From NCBI GenBank assembly GCA_023410055.1, contig JAEYQK010000006.1:1-52681 (forward strand): a stretch of 52,681 bases of DNA. The letters run 5' to 3'. Below are positions 1-7,521 of the stretch, piece after piece (the stretch's first letter is position 1; the number at the start of each line of letters is the position of its first letter). A program made the position numbers and the translations under genes. This DNA is from Acidobacteriota bacterium (lineage in GTDB: Bacteria; Acidobacteriota; Terriglobia; Terriglobales; Acidobacteriaceae). The notes beneath the pieces were generated by a model. That model was not told the DNA's origin, did no database searches, and worked only from the letters and a program-made list of their open reading frames with translations.

Positions 1-28
1 CCACCTTATCTCCATCGTCATCCACATC

Positions 29-76
29 GTAGCGCCGCCACCTTGGCGACTGGAGCGTGGGCGCCCCGCCCACGCT
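29..76. repeat. Intergenic REP-like palindrome pair
   Basis: The sequence opens with GTAGCGCCGCC, followed by a partly complementary arm, and is followed directly by a clean hairpin, GCGTGGGCG/CGCCCACGC-like, at about 55-75. The same GTAGCGCCGCC head recurs near 35779 and, inverted, near 37787, so this is one copy of a dispersed intergenic family. Function is unknown; such elements often sit in mRNA 3' regions. Confidence 0.55.
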
Positions 77-112
77 TTGCAAAACGAACTGAATACCATC
101 AACAACGTTTGC

Positions 113-140
113 CATTCCGAGCGCAGCGAGGAATCCCTAC
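113..140. repeat. Dispersed intergenic repeat, CATTCCGAGCG type
   Basis: The segment begins CATTCCGAGCGCAGCGAGG and continues AATCCCTA. Close relatives lie at 4514-4555 (same strand, with a short internal duplication) and 37687-37718 (opposite strand). It is non-coding and lies between genes in all three cases. No function can be read from the sequence. Confidence 0.6.
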
Positions 141-206
141 CCGCACCACACAATCACTTCTCCCCAAATCGCGCCCACCTGTTAGAATGTCTTTGCAACC
201 CCGTGC

Positions 207-300
207 GCGGAGAGATGGCCGAGTGGCTGAAGGCGCACGCTTGGAAAGCGTGTATAGTCGAAAGGCTATCCAGGGTTCGAATCCCTGTCTCTCCGCCATT
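207..300 (+). repeat. Direct repeat (putative att site), left copy
   Basis: These 94 bases, the tRNA-Ser gene plus two bases on each side, recur at 1299-1392 with one mismatch (G at 212 against A at 1304). The pair encloses about 1 kb containing a broken tyrosine integrase. Duplicated tRNA ends are the usual footprint of integrase-mediated insertion into tRNA genes. That the repeat spans the whole tRNA is unusual, so gene duplication is the alternative explanation. Confidence 0.55.
209..298 (+). tRNA. tRNA-Ser (anticodon GGA), copy 1
   Basis: A 90-base class II tRNA with an encoded CCA end. The acceptor stem GGAGAGA pairs perfectly with TCTCTCC, followed by discriminator G and CCA. The anticodon stem CACGC/GCGTG encloses loop TTGGAAA, so the anticodon is GGA and the tRNA reads UCC/UCU serine codons. 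A long variable arm (TATAGTC..GGCTAT) is typical of serine tRNAs, and the T loop GGTTCGAATCC is canonical. This copy has the intact acceptor stem and is probably the functional gene; copy 2 lies about 1 kb downstream. Confidence 0.97.
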
Positions 301-562
301 TAAGTCAACGACTTCCGTGAATCACGCTCTTAGGCCGAAATTCTGGGCGTGTTGTCCCTCAGGCGCAACGATTATCTAAACCGTGTCAAGTCCTGAAGTG
401 TGAATTTCTGTGACCGGGCCGGACTTCTCCGGACGCATCGTAGTGCAGCGCATCTAGCAGAATGTAGGCCTGATGCCGTGACGCCACCAACACGCCACAG
501 AATACAGACATAACCATGTGTCTCTCCCGTTAGGGAGACACTGTTGTGAATGGGTCACCAAC

Positions 563-907
563 ATGCCAACTCTATGTAAGTGGGTGTTGGCGTCCCCGGC
601 GGTTCCGAAGTCATCTAATAAAACGTACAAGGGCCGTCTAGACCGCTGGGACCGGCTGGCTTCTCTTGCGCAGAGAGGGGCCGACTTGGACACTCGCCTT
701 ATGTACTGCACAACTCGTTATGGCCTTGAAGATCAATGTGGAGTTCTGGTTAGCAAGTACGTCTCCGCAACCGCGCGTCTCATGCAAGCCGTCGGAAAAG
801 GCCGCCAACTATTTCTGTCAGCTCAAACAGAATGCCGCGACTTGCACGCCCGGATAACTGCATCCCAAAAAGACCTCCGGGAACACCGCAGTCTGCACGG
901 GTGTTGA
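563..907 (+). CDS. Hypothetical protein inside the tRNA-Ser element
   Basis: An open frame of 114 codons from an ATG with a GGAGA-like sequence about 20 bases upstream. The frame also stays open from a GTG at 518. The product is basic, rich in Arg and Leu, with a predicted helical C-terminal half and no motif I recognise. It may be cargo of the relict element, or a chance frame; nothing in its composition settles this. Confidence 0.25.
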   Translation: MPTLCKWVLASPAVPKSSNKTYKGRLDRWDRLASLAQRGADLDTRLMYCTTRYGLEDQCGVLVSKYVSATARLMQAVGKGRQLFLSAQTECRDLHARITASQKDLREHRSLHGC

Positions 908-1022
908 CGCGAGTGAGATGGGCTAAGGACAGGCGCAGTTAGGAGACAAGGATTCCGCCGCCACGGATGGGTAGGGGCGGGCTAAAAGTTGCCGAGGGAA
1001 GGTCAAAAGACCGCCGATCTTT

Positions 1023-1238
1023 TCAATGCAGATAAGAATTGATGGCGCGAATGGCAGCATTACATCCGGTCTCTTTCAGTCCCCGCTCTCTCCTTCGCAA
1101 GACGGTGCCTTTGAGTTCTTGCTGAGTGGGTGATTCCGAGGGCAGCCAATTGAAGGCGTGTTTGTACCAAGAGACGGTTGCAGGCGATACGTTATGAAGA
1201 TAGCGGCGTTCACGGATAGACTGGCCAAAGCGGCTCAC
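1023..1238 (-). pseudogene. Truncated tyrosine recombinase (integrase), N-terminal core-binding domain
   Basis: The 71-residue product matches the SAM-like core-binding domain of phage-type integrases: the VSPATVSWYKHAF stretch, then an ERGL..T..AAIRAINSYLH stretch, where family members usually continue with W into the catalytic domain. Here a TGA replaces the expected TGG after the final histidine, and further stops follow, so no catalytic Arg-His-Arg-Tyr domain is encoded. It starts at a GTG and reads away from tRNA-Ser copy 2. The position beside a duplicated tRNA supports a decayed element integrase. Confidence in the family is good; activity is not expected. Confidence 0.7.
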
Positions 1239-1298
1239 GTTAGCGCTCCCTAAGCGTGTTGTCTTTTTGAGAGCGCAACTACGTAAGCTGTTGAATCA

Positions 1299-1392
1299 GC
1301 GGAAAGATGGCCGAGTGGCTGAAGGCGCACGCTTGGAAAGCGTGTATAGTCGAAAGGCTATCCAGGGTTCGAATCCCTGTCTCTCCGCCATT
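1299..1392 (+). repeat. Direct repeat (putative att site), right copy
   Basis: Partner of the repeat at 207-300: 93 of 94 bases are the same, and identity stops two bases after the CCA end (CCATT shared, then the sequences diverge). It marks the right border of the relict element. Confidence 0.55.
1301..1390 (+). tRNA. tRNA-Ser (anticodon GGA), copy 2 with acceptor mismatch
   Basis: Identical to the upstream tRNA-Ser(GGA) except at the fourth base, where GGAGAGA has become GGAAAGA. That leaves an A-C mismatch against the unchanged TCTCTCC 3' strand. Anticodon GGA, the long variable arm, the T loop and the encoded CCA are intact. It could be a working second gene that tolerates the mismatch, or the distal att copy left by an integrated element. 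The upstream flank differs from that of copy 1, so it may lack the native promoter. Confidence 0.85.
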
Positions 1393-1422
1393 CTTCTCAC
1401 CTCGCACACTCAGCCGATCTGC

Positions 1423-2019
1423 TTAGCCGTTCTTTCCCTTCACCGGCGTCTGCGTCTTCCCTGCCGACTCGGAACGCACCCGCAAGTCATTGGTCACGGA
1501 GAACACTCCGGGAACCGAGTTTGCCCTTATACCTGCAATGTTCTTGTCAGTCTGACTGTCCACCTCGCCGACTAGCGTGACGTGACCGTTATCGACAATG
1601 AAGTGGATTGCCGGATTCGTGCCCATTGAGTACCTGCCCAGTCCGCCAAAGCCGTAAACGCTGTAATAGAGTTGCCGACGAATCCTGCTATCCATGGGCG
1701 AGGGTGGAAGGACTTCAATTTCATCCTTCACATTCGCCACGCCCTCGACACGCCGCACCGAAGCCATCGCATCGCTCTTCACGACCGGATCGGTGACCTG
1801 CCCCATCAGAACCACGGTGTCGCCGTCCACCTTGTACTCAAGATTGTCAAAGACGTTGTAATACGGATTCATCAGCAACTCGTGCATTACTTCACGCGAG
1901 ATGCGCGCGCTTGATTCAGTCCCGCCCAGTTTCTGACCACTTTCAGAAGGTGCCGGTTGCGCCAGCGCCATGGCGGAAATCAGAATCACCGAAACCGCAA
2001 TTGCTAGTCTGTATCTCAT
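1423..2019 (-). CDS. Exported BON-domain protein (OsmY-like)
   Basis: A 198-residue protein with a cleavable signal peptide (residues 1-20, ending ALAQ) and two BON domains, about 40-105 and 110-185. Each has the alternating hydrophobic/glycine pattern VDGDTVVLMGQV and DNGHVTLVGEV, followed by the RRVEGVANVKDEI and NSVPGVFSVTNDL segments. BON proteins act in the periplasm or at the outer membrane, are thought to bind phospholipid, and are often osmotically or stress induced. The gene stands alone between tRNA-Ser copy 2 and a divergent small zinc-ribbon gene. The C-terminus is a short lysine-rich tail. The specific role is not established. Confidence 0.85.
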   Translation of the reverse strand: MRYRLAIAVSVILISAMALAQPAPSESGQKLGGTESSARISREVMHELLMNPYYNVFDNLEYKVDGDTVVLMGQVTDPVVKSDAMASVRRVEGVANVKDEIEVLPPSPMDSRIRRQLYYSVYGFGGLGRYSMGTNPAIHFIVDNGHVTLVGEVDSQTDKNIAGIRANSVPGVFSVTNDLRVRSESAGKTQTPVKGKNG

Positions 2020-2219
2020 TGTGAACTGACCTCCGATTACTTATCTCAACCACCACTGTATAGAACTCCGCCGTTCCACTCTGGGCGTAAAAATCGCGTC
2101 AAACATGCGTAAACAATTGTCAACCACGTCCGCTTTTCGAAATCTCACCTTAAGCTAGCAACTCAGGCGCGCTGCTCCGTGTTCCTAATTTCCGTCAGGC
2201 TTCGTTTAGGAGTGGGTTT

Positions 2220-2591
2220 GTGAAAAGGGCCGAAAACAAGCGCAAGCTCAATACCGTACCGTTGCCAGACGCGGTACTTTGTGTCGACTGCGAAACCATC
2301 AGCAACAGCCCACACGACGAATGTCTCGTCTGTGGCAGCGCTTCGCTCTTGAATCTCCATCGCCTTCTGGAAAGTTCCCTGTCGCGCGGCCGGGAACACG
2401 ACAACAGAGTCAAGTACACCTTGGAAATTACCGCTAAGGCAAGGGACTTCACGGCCCAGGAGCTGAGCCAAGCCGCTGAATCCATCACTCGTCTGCTCAG
2501 TTCGAGGCTAAACGGTGGGTGGGAGGAACTGCACTTACAGGTGGCTCCCGCAGTCGCGACTGACGACAAGACCGAAACGATGGCAGCATGA
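2220..2591 (+). CDS. Small zinc-ribbon protein of unknown function
   Basis: 123 codons from a GTG preceded by TTTAGGAG, a good ribosome-binding site at suitable spacing. Residues 20-45 carry two CxxC knuckles (CVDC and CLVC) separated by about 13 residues, a treble-clef/zinc-ribbon arrangement. The rest is helical and polar, with ARDFTAQELSQAAESITRLL and a glycine/tryptophan turn. The frame is free of stops and the motif is convincing, but I do not recognise the family beyond the zinc ribbon. It is divergent from the BON gene and has no operon partner. Confidence 0.55.
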   Translation: MKRAENKRKLNTVPLPDAVLCVDCETISNSPHDECLVCGSASLLNLHRLLESSLSRGREHDNRVKYTLEITAKARDFTAQELSQAAESITRLLSSRLNGGWEELHLQVAPAVATDDKTETMAA

Positions 2592-3005
2592 GTCAAGCCC
2601 CAAGCTGTGGTCGAATCGCTCCAAGCAACTGATTACAGAAGAAATCTGGCGTCTCTGGCCGTGTCGGGTTTACCCGCGCAAACTGCTAAAATGTATGTAG
2701 AAGCTGCCCGTACTCAACTCTTCTAAATGGGGACCTGTTCTTAGCCTGATGAGCGCCTGTTCCTAGCCCCGCAGGGGCGCTAGAGAATAGCCCAGCACAA
2801 GCGAACCCCGTAGGGGTTGCGCAGTGCTGGGTCAACGGTTCCACAGATTCCGAGTCCCGCAAGGGACGACAGATGTTTCAGCAAAAAGCACCATAACCCC
2901 TTTGTTTCAAATATTTTACGCGTAAGTCATTCAAATTCAACATTATAGCCAGACATGGCGGCTAAGTGCCTTTGTTTGCAACACGGAGCACATGGGGAGG
3001 GGTAC
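2592..3005. other. Intergenic region with palindromes, no gene seen
   Basis: This 414-base gap holds a compact palindrome cluster (2764-2867) and otherwise AT-richer sequence around 2890-2950. No convincing open frame with a ribosome-binding site is present. A short plus-strand frame starting at 2955 is antisense to the aldehyde dehydrogenase tail and looks spurious. Confidence 0.6.
2764..2867. repeat. Composite intergenic palindrome
   Basis: Three short inverted repeats are packed together: TAGCCCCGCAGGGGCGCTA at 2764-2782, a CCCAGCAC/GTGCTGGG pair (about 2791-2831) enclosing CCCCGTAGGGG, and GTCCCGCAAGGGAC at 2854-2867. The series could fold into a branched structure. This layout is typical of dispersed repetitive extragenic elements; function is unknown. 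Confidence 0.55.
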
Positions 3006-4400
3006 CTACTCCGTCTCGCTGCCGCCCTGCGCGACCTCGTTGATGCACACGGTCTTAGCGTTCACGAACTCGCGTATGCCATGCACACTCAACTCGCGCC
3101 CGTAGCCGGACTCCTTGACGCCGCCAAACGGAATCCGCGGGTCTGAAGCTACCATGCCGTTGATGAACGCCATGCCAGCTTCAATCTCGTCGATGAATTT
3201 GGTACGCTCGCGTTCGTCGTTCGACCACAAGCTTGATCCCAGGCCGAACTTGGTGTCATTCGCAATACGGATCGCATCATCGATGTCCTCGGCCCGAAAC
3301 ACCGAGGCCACTGGCCCGAACAATTCGTCACGGTACCCCGGCGAGTCTTCCGGGACGTCGGTCAGTACAGTGGGTTGATAGAAAAATCCAGGCCGCCCGT
3401 CCTTGTGCCCGCCACACAGCACGCGAGCACCAGCCTGAACGGTCTGCTGCACTTGTTCGTCCAGATCGTCCAGAACATCTCGTGTTGCGAGAGGTCCGAC
3501 CTCAGTCGCTTCGTCCATCGGATCGCCGACTTTCAACGACTTCATGCGCTCCACAAACTTGCTCAAGAATTCATCGGCAACTTTTTCATGAACAATAAAC
3601 CGCTTCGCTGCAATGCACGACTGCCCATTGTTCACGGTTCTCGCCTGCACTGCAGTCTCCACCGTCTGTTTCATGTTCGCGCTCGGCATAACGATGAACG
3701 GATCACTTCCACCAAGTTCCAGCACGCTCTTCTTGATCTGCTTGCCTGCGGTTGCCGCAACGCTGCTGCCCGCTGCAACGCTGCCAGTCAATGTAACGGC
3801 AACCACTCGGCGATCTTCTATAACCTTCGCGACCTTTGCCGACTCGATCAGCAGAGTCTGGAACGCGCCCTCTGGAAATCCCGCCTGCTTGAAGACATCC
3901 TCGATCGCAAGTGCGCATTGCGGCACATTCGACGCATGTTTCAGCAGCCCGACGTTGCCCGCCATCAACCCAGGCACCGCAAACCGAAACACCTGCCACA
4001 GCGGGAAGTTCCACGGCATCACCGCCAGCACTGGACCCAACGGCTGATACTTAACGAAGCTCCGCGTCGCGCCACTCTGCGCTTCTTCATCCGCGAGAAA
4101 CCGCTCAGCGTTATTGGCGTAGAAGTCGCAAGCCCGCGCACATTTCTCGACCTCCTGGACAGCCGCTTTGATCGGCTTGCCCATTTCCAGCACCATCGTC
4201 CGCGCAAGCTGGTCCTTATCTCGCTCCAGCACCTCGCACGCACGCCGCATCAGCTTGCTTCGCTCTGCAAACGGAACACGTTTCCACGTCCGGAACGTCG
4301 CAGCCGCCCTCTCCAGCTTCGCCTCGACCTCCGCATCCGTATGCGCGTCAAACTTGCGTACAAGCTCACCAGTAGCCGGATTCAGTGTTCTGATCGCCAT
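3006..4400 (-). CDS. NAD(P)-dependent aldehyde dehydrogenase, succinate-semialdehyde type
   Basis: A 464-residue protein of the ALDH superfamily closest in pattern to GabD/Sad succinate-semialdehyde dehydrogenases, which oxidise succinate semialdehyde to succinate. Visible features: the NPATGE start, the MPWNFPLWQ oxyanion motif (N131), the LTGS nucleotide-binding turn near 204, the general base in LELGGSDPF (E228), and the nucleophile in NNGQSCIAAKRF (C262). PFGGVKESGYGRE near the C-terminus is typical of this subfamily. I placed the start at 4400 rather than an in-frame codon at 4430 because the family begins MxIxTxNPATGE and a GGGGA sequence lies just upstream. Cytosolic. Substrate assignment is inference. 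Confidence 0.88.
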   Translation of the reverse strand: MAIRTLNPATGELVRKFDAHTDAEVEAKLERAAATFRTWKRVPFAERSKLMRRACEVLERDKDQLARTMVLEMGKPIKAAVQEVEKCARACDFYANNAERFLADEEAQSGATRSFVKYQPLGPVLAVMPWNFPLWQVFRFAVPGLMAGNVGLLKHASNVPQCALAIEDVFKQAGFPEGAFQTLLIESAKVAKVIEDRRVVAVTLTGSVAAGSSVAATAGKQIKKSVLELGGSDPFIVMPSANMKQTVETAVQARTVNNGQSCIAAKRFIVHEKVADEFLSKFVERMKSLKVGDPMDEATEVGPLATRDVLDDLDEQVQQTVQAGARVLCGGHKDGRPGFFYQPTVLTDVPEDSPGYRDELFGPVASVFRAEDIDDAIRIANDTKFGLGSSLWSNDERERTKFIDEIEAGMAFINGMVASDPRIPFGGVKESGYGRELSVHGIREFVNAKTVCINEVAQGGSETE

Positions 4401-4513
4401 TCTTTCCCCAGTGAAACTGCGGTGGCCCACACAAGCCTCCTTTGCTTGTGTGGGTTACTCATTCCGTCGTTGCGATGTCAAAACGCCCCGCAGCGATGGC
4501 TACATCACAGCAT

Positions 4514-4555
4514 TGTCATTCCGACCGAAGCGAAGCGGAGCGGAGGAATCCCTAC
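4514..4555. repeat. Dispersed intergenic repeat, CATTCCGA type (variant)
   Basis: Begins TGTCATTCCGACCGAAGCG, with a small extra unit (GAAGCGGAGC) before GAGGAATCCCTACC. It matches the repeats at 113-140 and 37687-37718 and sits between the aldehyde dehydrogenase and the methyltransferase fusion. Confidence 0.6.
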
Positions 4556-4584
4556 CCCCGAACACGACTCTGCAAATGCGCCTC

Positions 4585-5943
4585 CTACTTCGTACCAATC
4601 ATCAATCCGGTCGGCCCCGGCAAGCGCACCTGCTTAACGTCACGGAATCCTGCGTCTCTCAGCCATTCGGAATATTCGTCCGAACTGTACGAACTTCCCT
4701 TCTCTGTGCCGACCAGCATGTTGAGAGAAAACAGCGCCGCGAAGAGTGGCTTGGTCTTGTCCGGCTCAAGAATGAACTCCTGAATCACGAGCCGACCGCC
4801 GTCGTTGAGCGCTTCATAAGCTCGACGCAACAGATCCTTATTCTGCTTAACACTGAACATGTGGCAAATGGCCGAGAGAAGAGCCAGATCATATCCATTG
4901 CCGAACTTGTCACTTCTCAAGTCTCCCGGTGTGAAAGTCACTCGGTCAGAAACGCCCGCCTCCTTCACATATTCCGTCGTGAGCGGCAGCACCTCAGGAA
5001 CATCGAGCAGCGTGACCTTAAGATCCGGTTTCGCCTCGGCAAAAGCGATCGAGTACGCACCCGAACCTCCGCCGAGATCGATCATGCGACTGACACCATC
5101 TAGGCCGACCGCTCGAATCACGACCGATGCACGTTCGCGTGCGTTACGGTGCATGGCCGCGATGAACGCCTTCGTCTGTTGCTCGTCACGCGCAACGCCA
5201 GCCGCTCGTCTAACCGACGTTCCCTGGCGGATGCACTCGGTCAGAGTAGACCATGTGTCCCAGAGATTGACGCTGTGCATCAGCGACATCCGCATGTTAT
5301 CGGGCGAACCATCGCGGAAGAAGCGCGACGAAGTGGCTGTATTCACAAACATCTCGCCACCCTTCTTCAGCAGTTCCATGCCGACCAGGACGTTCAGCAG
5401 CATCTCCGTCGCGCGCGCATCACTCCCGAGTTTCTGCGCGACTTGTTCTGCCGTTCCACCGTTGCCGACAGCATTAAAGATGTCCAACTCGATGGCAGTC
5501 AGAATTGCACGGCTTTCCCAGAAGCTTTTGATTCGCTGATCGACATCTTCCGGCAGCATCCCCGCCGCATCGCGCGCCTTGAGAGAAGCCACGTACCGGT
5601 TGCGATTCATCGTGATCTCAGCTTTCAGCTCACCGGCATTCTCGCGAACAAGCCTCGCCACAGGCTTGCCGTTCACAAAGTGCGACTCCACGATCTCCCG
5701 CACATCCTCCGGCTTCAACCCCGAATACCACGTTCCCTCGGGATAGACGACCATATTCGGACCACTCTCGCATAACCCAAGCGATCCGCACGTCGTAACC
5801 TGAACTTGGTCCTCCAATCCGCGTGTGCCCAACTCACGCCGCAGCGCATCAATTACCTTTTGCGCGCCTCGGGCACAGCATCCCGGAACGCCTTCAGGTT
5901 TTTGCTGATTACAGATAAACACGTGATAACGAAACGGTTCCAT
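4585..5943 (-). CDS. Fusion of thioredoxin-like [2Fe-2S] ferredoxin and SAM-dependent O-methyltransferase
   Basis: A 452-residue, two-part protein. Residues 1-95 resemble the Shethna-type thioredoxin-fold [2Fe-2S] ferredoxin: VFICNQQ with C11, GVPGCCARG with C22/C23, and TTCGSLGLCESGP with C52 and C58, then NMVVYPEGTWYSG. Residues 135-240 look like the winged-helix dimerisation domain of plant-type/CrtF-type O-methyltransferases. Residues 245-452 are a Rossmann methyltransferase with motif I DLGGGSG (289-295), an acidic LLDVPE loop, and the GGRLVIQEFIL post-motif. The last cysteine pair is spaced Cx5C rather than the common Cx3C. Substrate is unknown. A redox-sensing or electron-accepting methyltransferase is a plausible reading, but this is inference. 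Confidence 0.82.
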   Translation of the reverse strand: MEPFRYHVFICNQQKPEGVPGCCARGAQKVIDALRRELGTRGLEDQVQVTTCGSLGLCESGPNMVVYPEGTWYSGLKPEDVREIVESHFVNGKPVARLVRENAGELKAEITMNRNRYVASLKARDAAGMLPEDVDQRIKSFWESRAILTAIELDIFNAVGNGGTAEQVAQKLGSDARATEMLLNVLVGMELLKKGGEMFVNTATSSRFFRDGSPDNMRMSLMHSVNLWDTWSTLTECIRQGTSVRRAAGVARDEQQTKAFIAAMHRNARERASVVIRAVGLDGVSRMIDLGGGSGAYSIAFAEAKPDLKVTLLDVPEVLPLTTEYVKEAGVSDRVTFTPGDLRSDKFGNGYDLALLSAICHMFSVKQNKDLLRRAYEALNDGGRLVIQEFILEPDKTKPLFAALFSLNMLVGTEKGSSYSSDEYSEWLRDAGFRDVKQVRLPGPTGLMIGTK

Positions 5944-6024
5944 GCATCTCTCCCAATCCGCAGTGCAGTATATCGCGCCGCGAACCCCCGTGTGGAATAA
6001 CGAGTTCTACAATAGAATCCACCG

Positions 6025-6723
6025 ATGATCGAACGACTCGCGTCAACTCTGCTCCGCGCTGACCACCTCACCCGCGCCGTGTCAGGCCGCAACATCGTCG
6101 ACGACATCTCGTTCGACGTCGCCCGAGAAGACATCTTGGCCATCGTCGGCCCCAGCGGAGCCGGCAAGTCCTCCCTATTGCGATTACTAAATCGTCTCGA
6201 CGAACCCACTGGCGGAACGGTCCTTCTCGATGGCAATGATTACCGCGCAATTCCGCCCCGCGACCTCCGCCGCCGAATCGGCATGATTATGCAAACTCCG
6301 TATCTCTTCCCCGGGACGATCGCCGACAATCTGCGCTTCGGCCCCAGCCAGCACGGACAGAGACTGTCCGATACAGAAATAGACATCCTGCTCGACCAAG
6401 TCGGTCTCCCCGGTTTCGCACAGCGCTCGATCCTCAATCTGTCGGGCGGAGAGGCGCAGCGAGTTTCCGTAGCTCGCGCGCTAGCCAACTCTCCGATTGT
6501 CTTGCTTGCCGATGAGCCTACTTCCGCGCTGGACGAGGAAGCCAAGCGCGGAGTCGAGGCCCTCATCTGCAACGTTGTCCGCGATAACGGACTCACCTGC
6601 ATCATCGTCACCCACGACACGGCGCAGGCCGCTCGCATGGCTACGCGCGTCCTTGTCATGGAATCGGGTCGGCTTAAGCGCATCGGCCCCACCGAGGAGG
6701 TGCTCAGTGCAGAGCGCATTTAG
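6025..6723 (+). CDS. ABC transporter ATP-binding protein, FetA/YbbL-like
   Basis: A 232-residue ABC ATPase with Walker A GPSGAGKS, Q-loop in GMIMQTPYLFPGT, signature LSGGEAQR, Walker B IVLLADEP and H-loop VTHD. It is the cytoplasmic energising subunit for the membrane protein encoded just downstream, whose start overlaps this gene by 17 bases. Together they match the FetAB (YbbL/YbbM) arrangement, described in Escherichia coli as an iron exporter important under oxidative stress. The substrate is assigned only by family. The gene is divergent from the ferredoxin-methyltransferase fusion, with a gap of about 80 bases that must hold both promoters. Confidence 0.85.
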   Translation: MIERLASTLLRADHLTRAVSGRNIVDDISFDVAREDILAIVGPSGAGKSSLLRLLNRLDEPTGGTVLLDGNDYRAIPPRDLRRRIGMIMQTPYLFPGTIADNLRFGPSQHGQRLSDTEIDILLDQVGLPGFAQRSILNLSGGEAQRVSVARALANSPIVLLADEPTSALDEEAKRGVEALICNVVRDNGLTCIIVTHDTAQAARMATRVLVMESGRLKRIGPTEEVLSAERI

Positions 6724-7498
6724 CAGCAAGGTCCTGCTCGGACTCATTCAGGCAGCAATCGCCGGCGGACTCGCGATCGCAGTCATGCTCCTCGCCCGTC
6801 GGCGCAGCATTCACATCGAGTCCGACCTCAGCATCGCTCTCATTCGAGGACTCGTCCAGATCGCCGCCGTTGGCTCCGTCCTCGTACTCCTGCTGCGCGG
6901 CCCCTGGTGGACCGGCACCTTCGCCCTCGTTGCCATGATGATCGCCGCCGCCGCGACATCGTCCCGCCGAGCCAAAATACCCGGTTCGTTCGAGGTCTCC
7001 CTCTACTCCATCTTCGCCGGCGCCGGATCGGTTATCGCCCTCATGACCCTCGCCCGCGTCATCGACAAGAGCATCACGTCACTAATTCCCGTGGGCTCCA
7101 TGCTGATCGCCAACGCCATGAACACCAACAGCCTCGCATTGAACCGCTTCAAGGCCGATGTTCAGTCCCACGTAGGTCAGATTGAAGCCGCCCTCTCGCT
7201 CGGCGCAGCAGCCGAAACAACGGTCGCCTCCTACGTTCAGCAGTCATTCCGGTCCAGCCTAATTCCGGCCATCGACTCGCTGCGCTCTCTCGGAATTGTC
7301 TGGATCCCCGGCTTAATGGCAGGTATGGTGCTTTCGGGTGCTCCACCGCTGTATTCGGCTATTTACCAGTTCGTCGTATTGGCGATGATCTTCGCCTCGT
7401 CGGGTCTCACATGCCTCATCAGCACCGCCCTGATCCGGAAACACGCCTTCTCGCCAGCAGACCAACTGATACTCAGGCCCGATGCCACAAAGGCCTGA
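6707..7498 (+). CDS. ABC transporter permease, FetB/YbbM-like
   Basis: A 263-residue polytopic membrane protein starting at GTG 6707, inside the end of the upstream ATPase gene. GAGGAGG lies six bases before this GTG, so the start is well supported; longer in-frame starts are antisense-like and implausible. Hydrophobic segments recur (for example LLGLIQAAIAGGLAIAVMLL, LVQIAAVGSVLVLLLRG, FALVAMMIAAAAT), and the family signatures VGSMLIANAMNTNSLALNR and IPGLMAGMVLSGAPP are clear. It is translationally coupled to the ATPase and should form one transporter with it, probably for metal efflux as in E. coli FetAB. Confidence 0.85.
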   Translation: MQSAFSSKVLLGLIQAAIAGGLAIAVMLLARRRSIHIESDLSIALIRGLVQIAAVGSVLVLLLRGPWWTGTFALVAMMIAAAATSSRRAKIPGSFEVSLYSIFAGAGSVIALMTLARVIDKSITSLIPVGSMLIANAMNTNSLALNRFKADVQSHVGQIEAALSLGAAAETTVASYVQQSFRSSLIPAIDSLRSLGIVWIPGLMAGMVLSGAPPLYSAIYQFVVLAMIFASSGLTCLISTALIRKHAFSPADQLILRPDATKA

Positions 7499-7521
7499 CA
7501 CCCGCTCACCGCTGGCCCGAT

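Larger units (their letters stand above)
299..1300. mobile_element. Remnant of a tRNA-Ser-integrated element
   Basis: This 1-kb stretch lies between the two tRNA-Ser copies. It holds one weak open frame (563-907, plus strand) and the truncated N-terminal domain of a tyrosine integrase (1023-1238, minus strand). A hairpin built on GTGTC/GACAC arms lies at 518-541. No complete integrase, excisionase or cargo gene is left. The arrangement fits an integrative element that has lost nearly all of its DNA; this is inferred from the repeats and the integrase fragment. Confidence 0.5.

Noticed and set aside
3375..4637. A 420-codon plus-strand open frame
   Set aside because: It is antisense to the aldehyde dehydrogenase, whose motifs are complete; the plus-strand product has odd composition (many Arg, Cys, His) and no family pattern.
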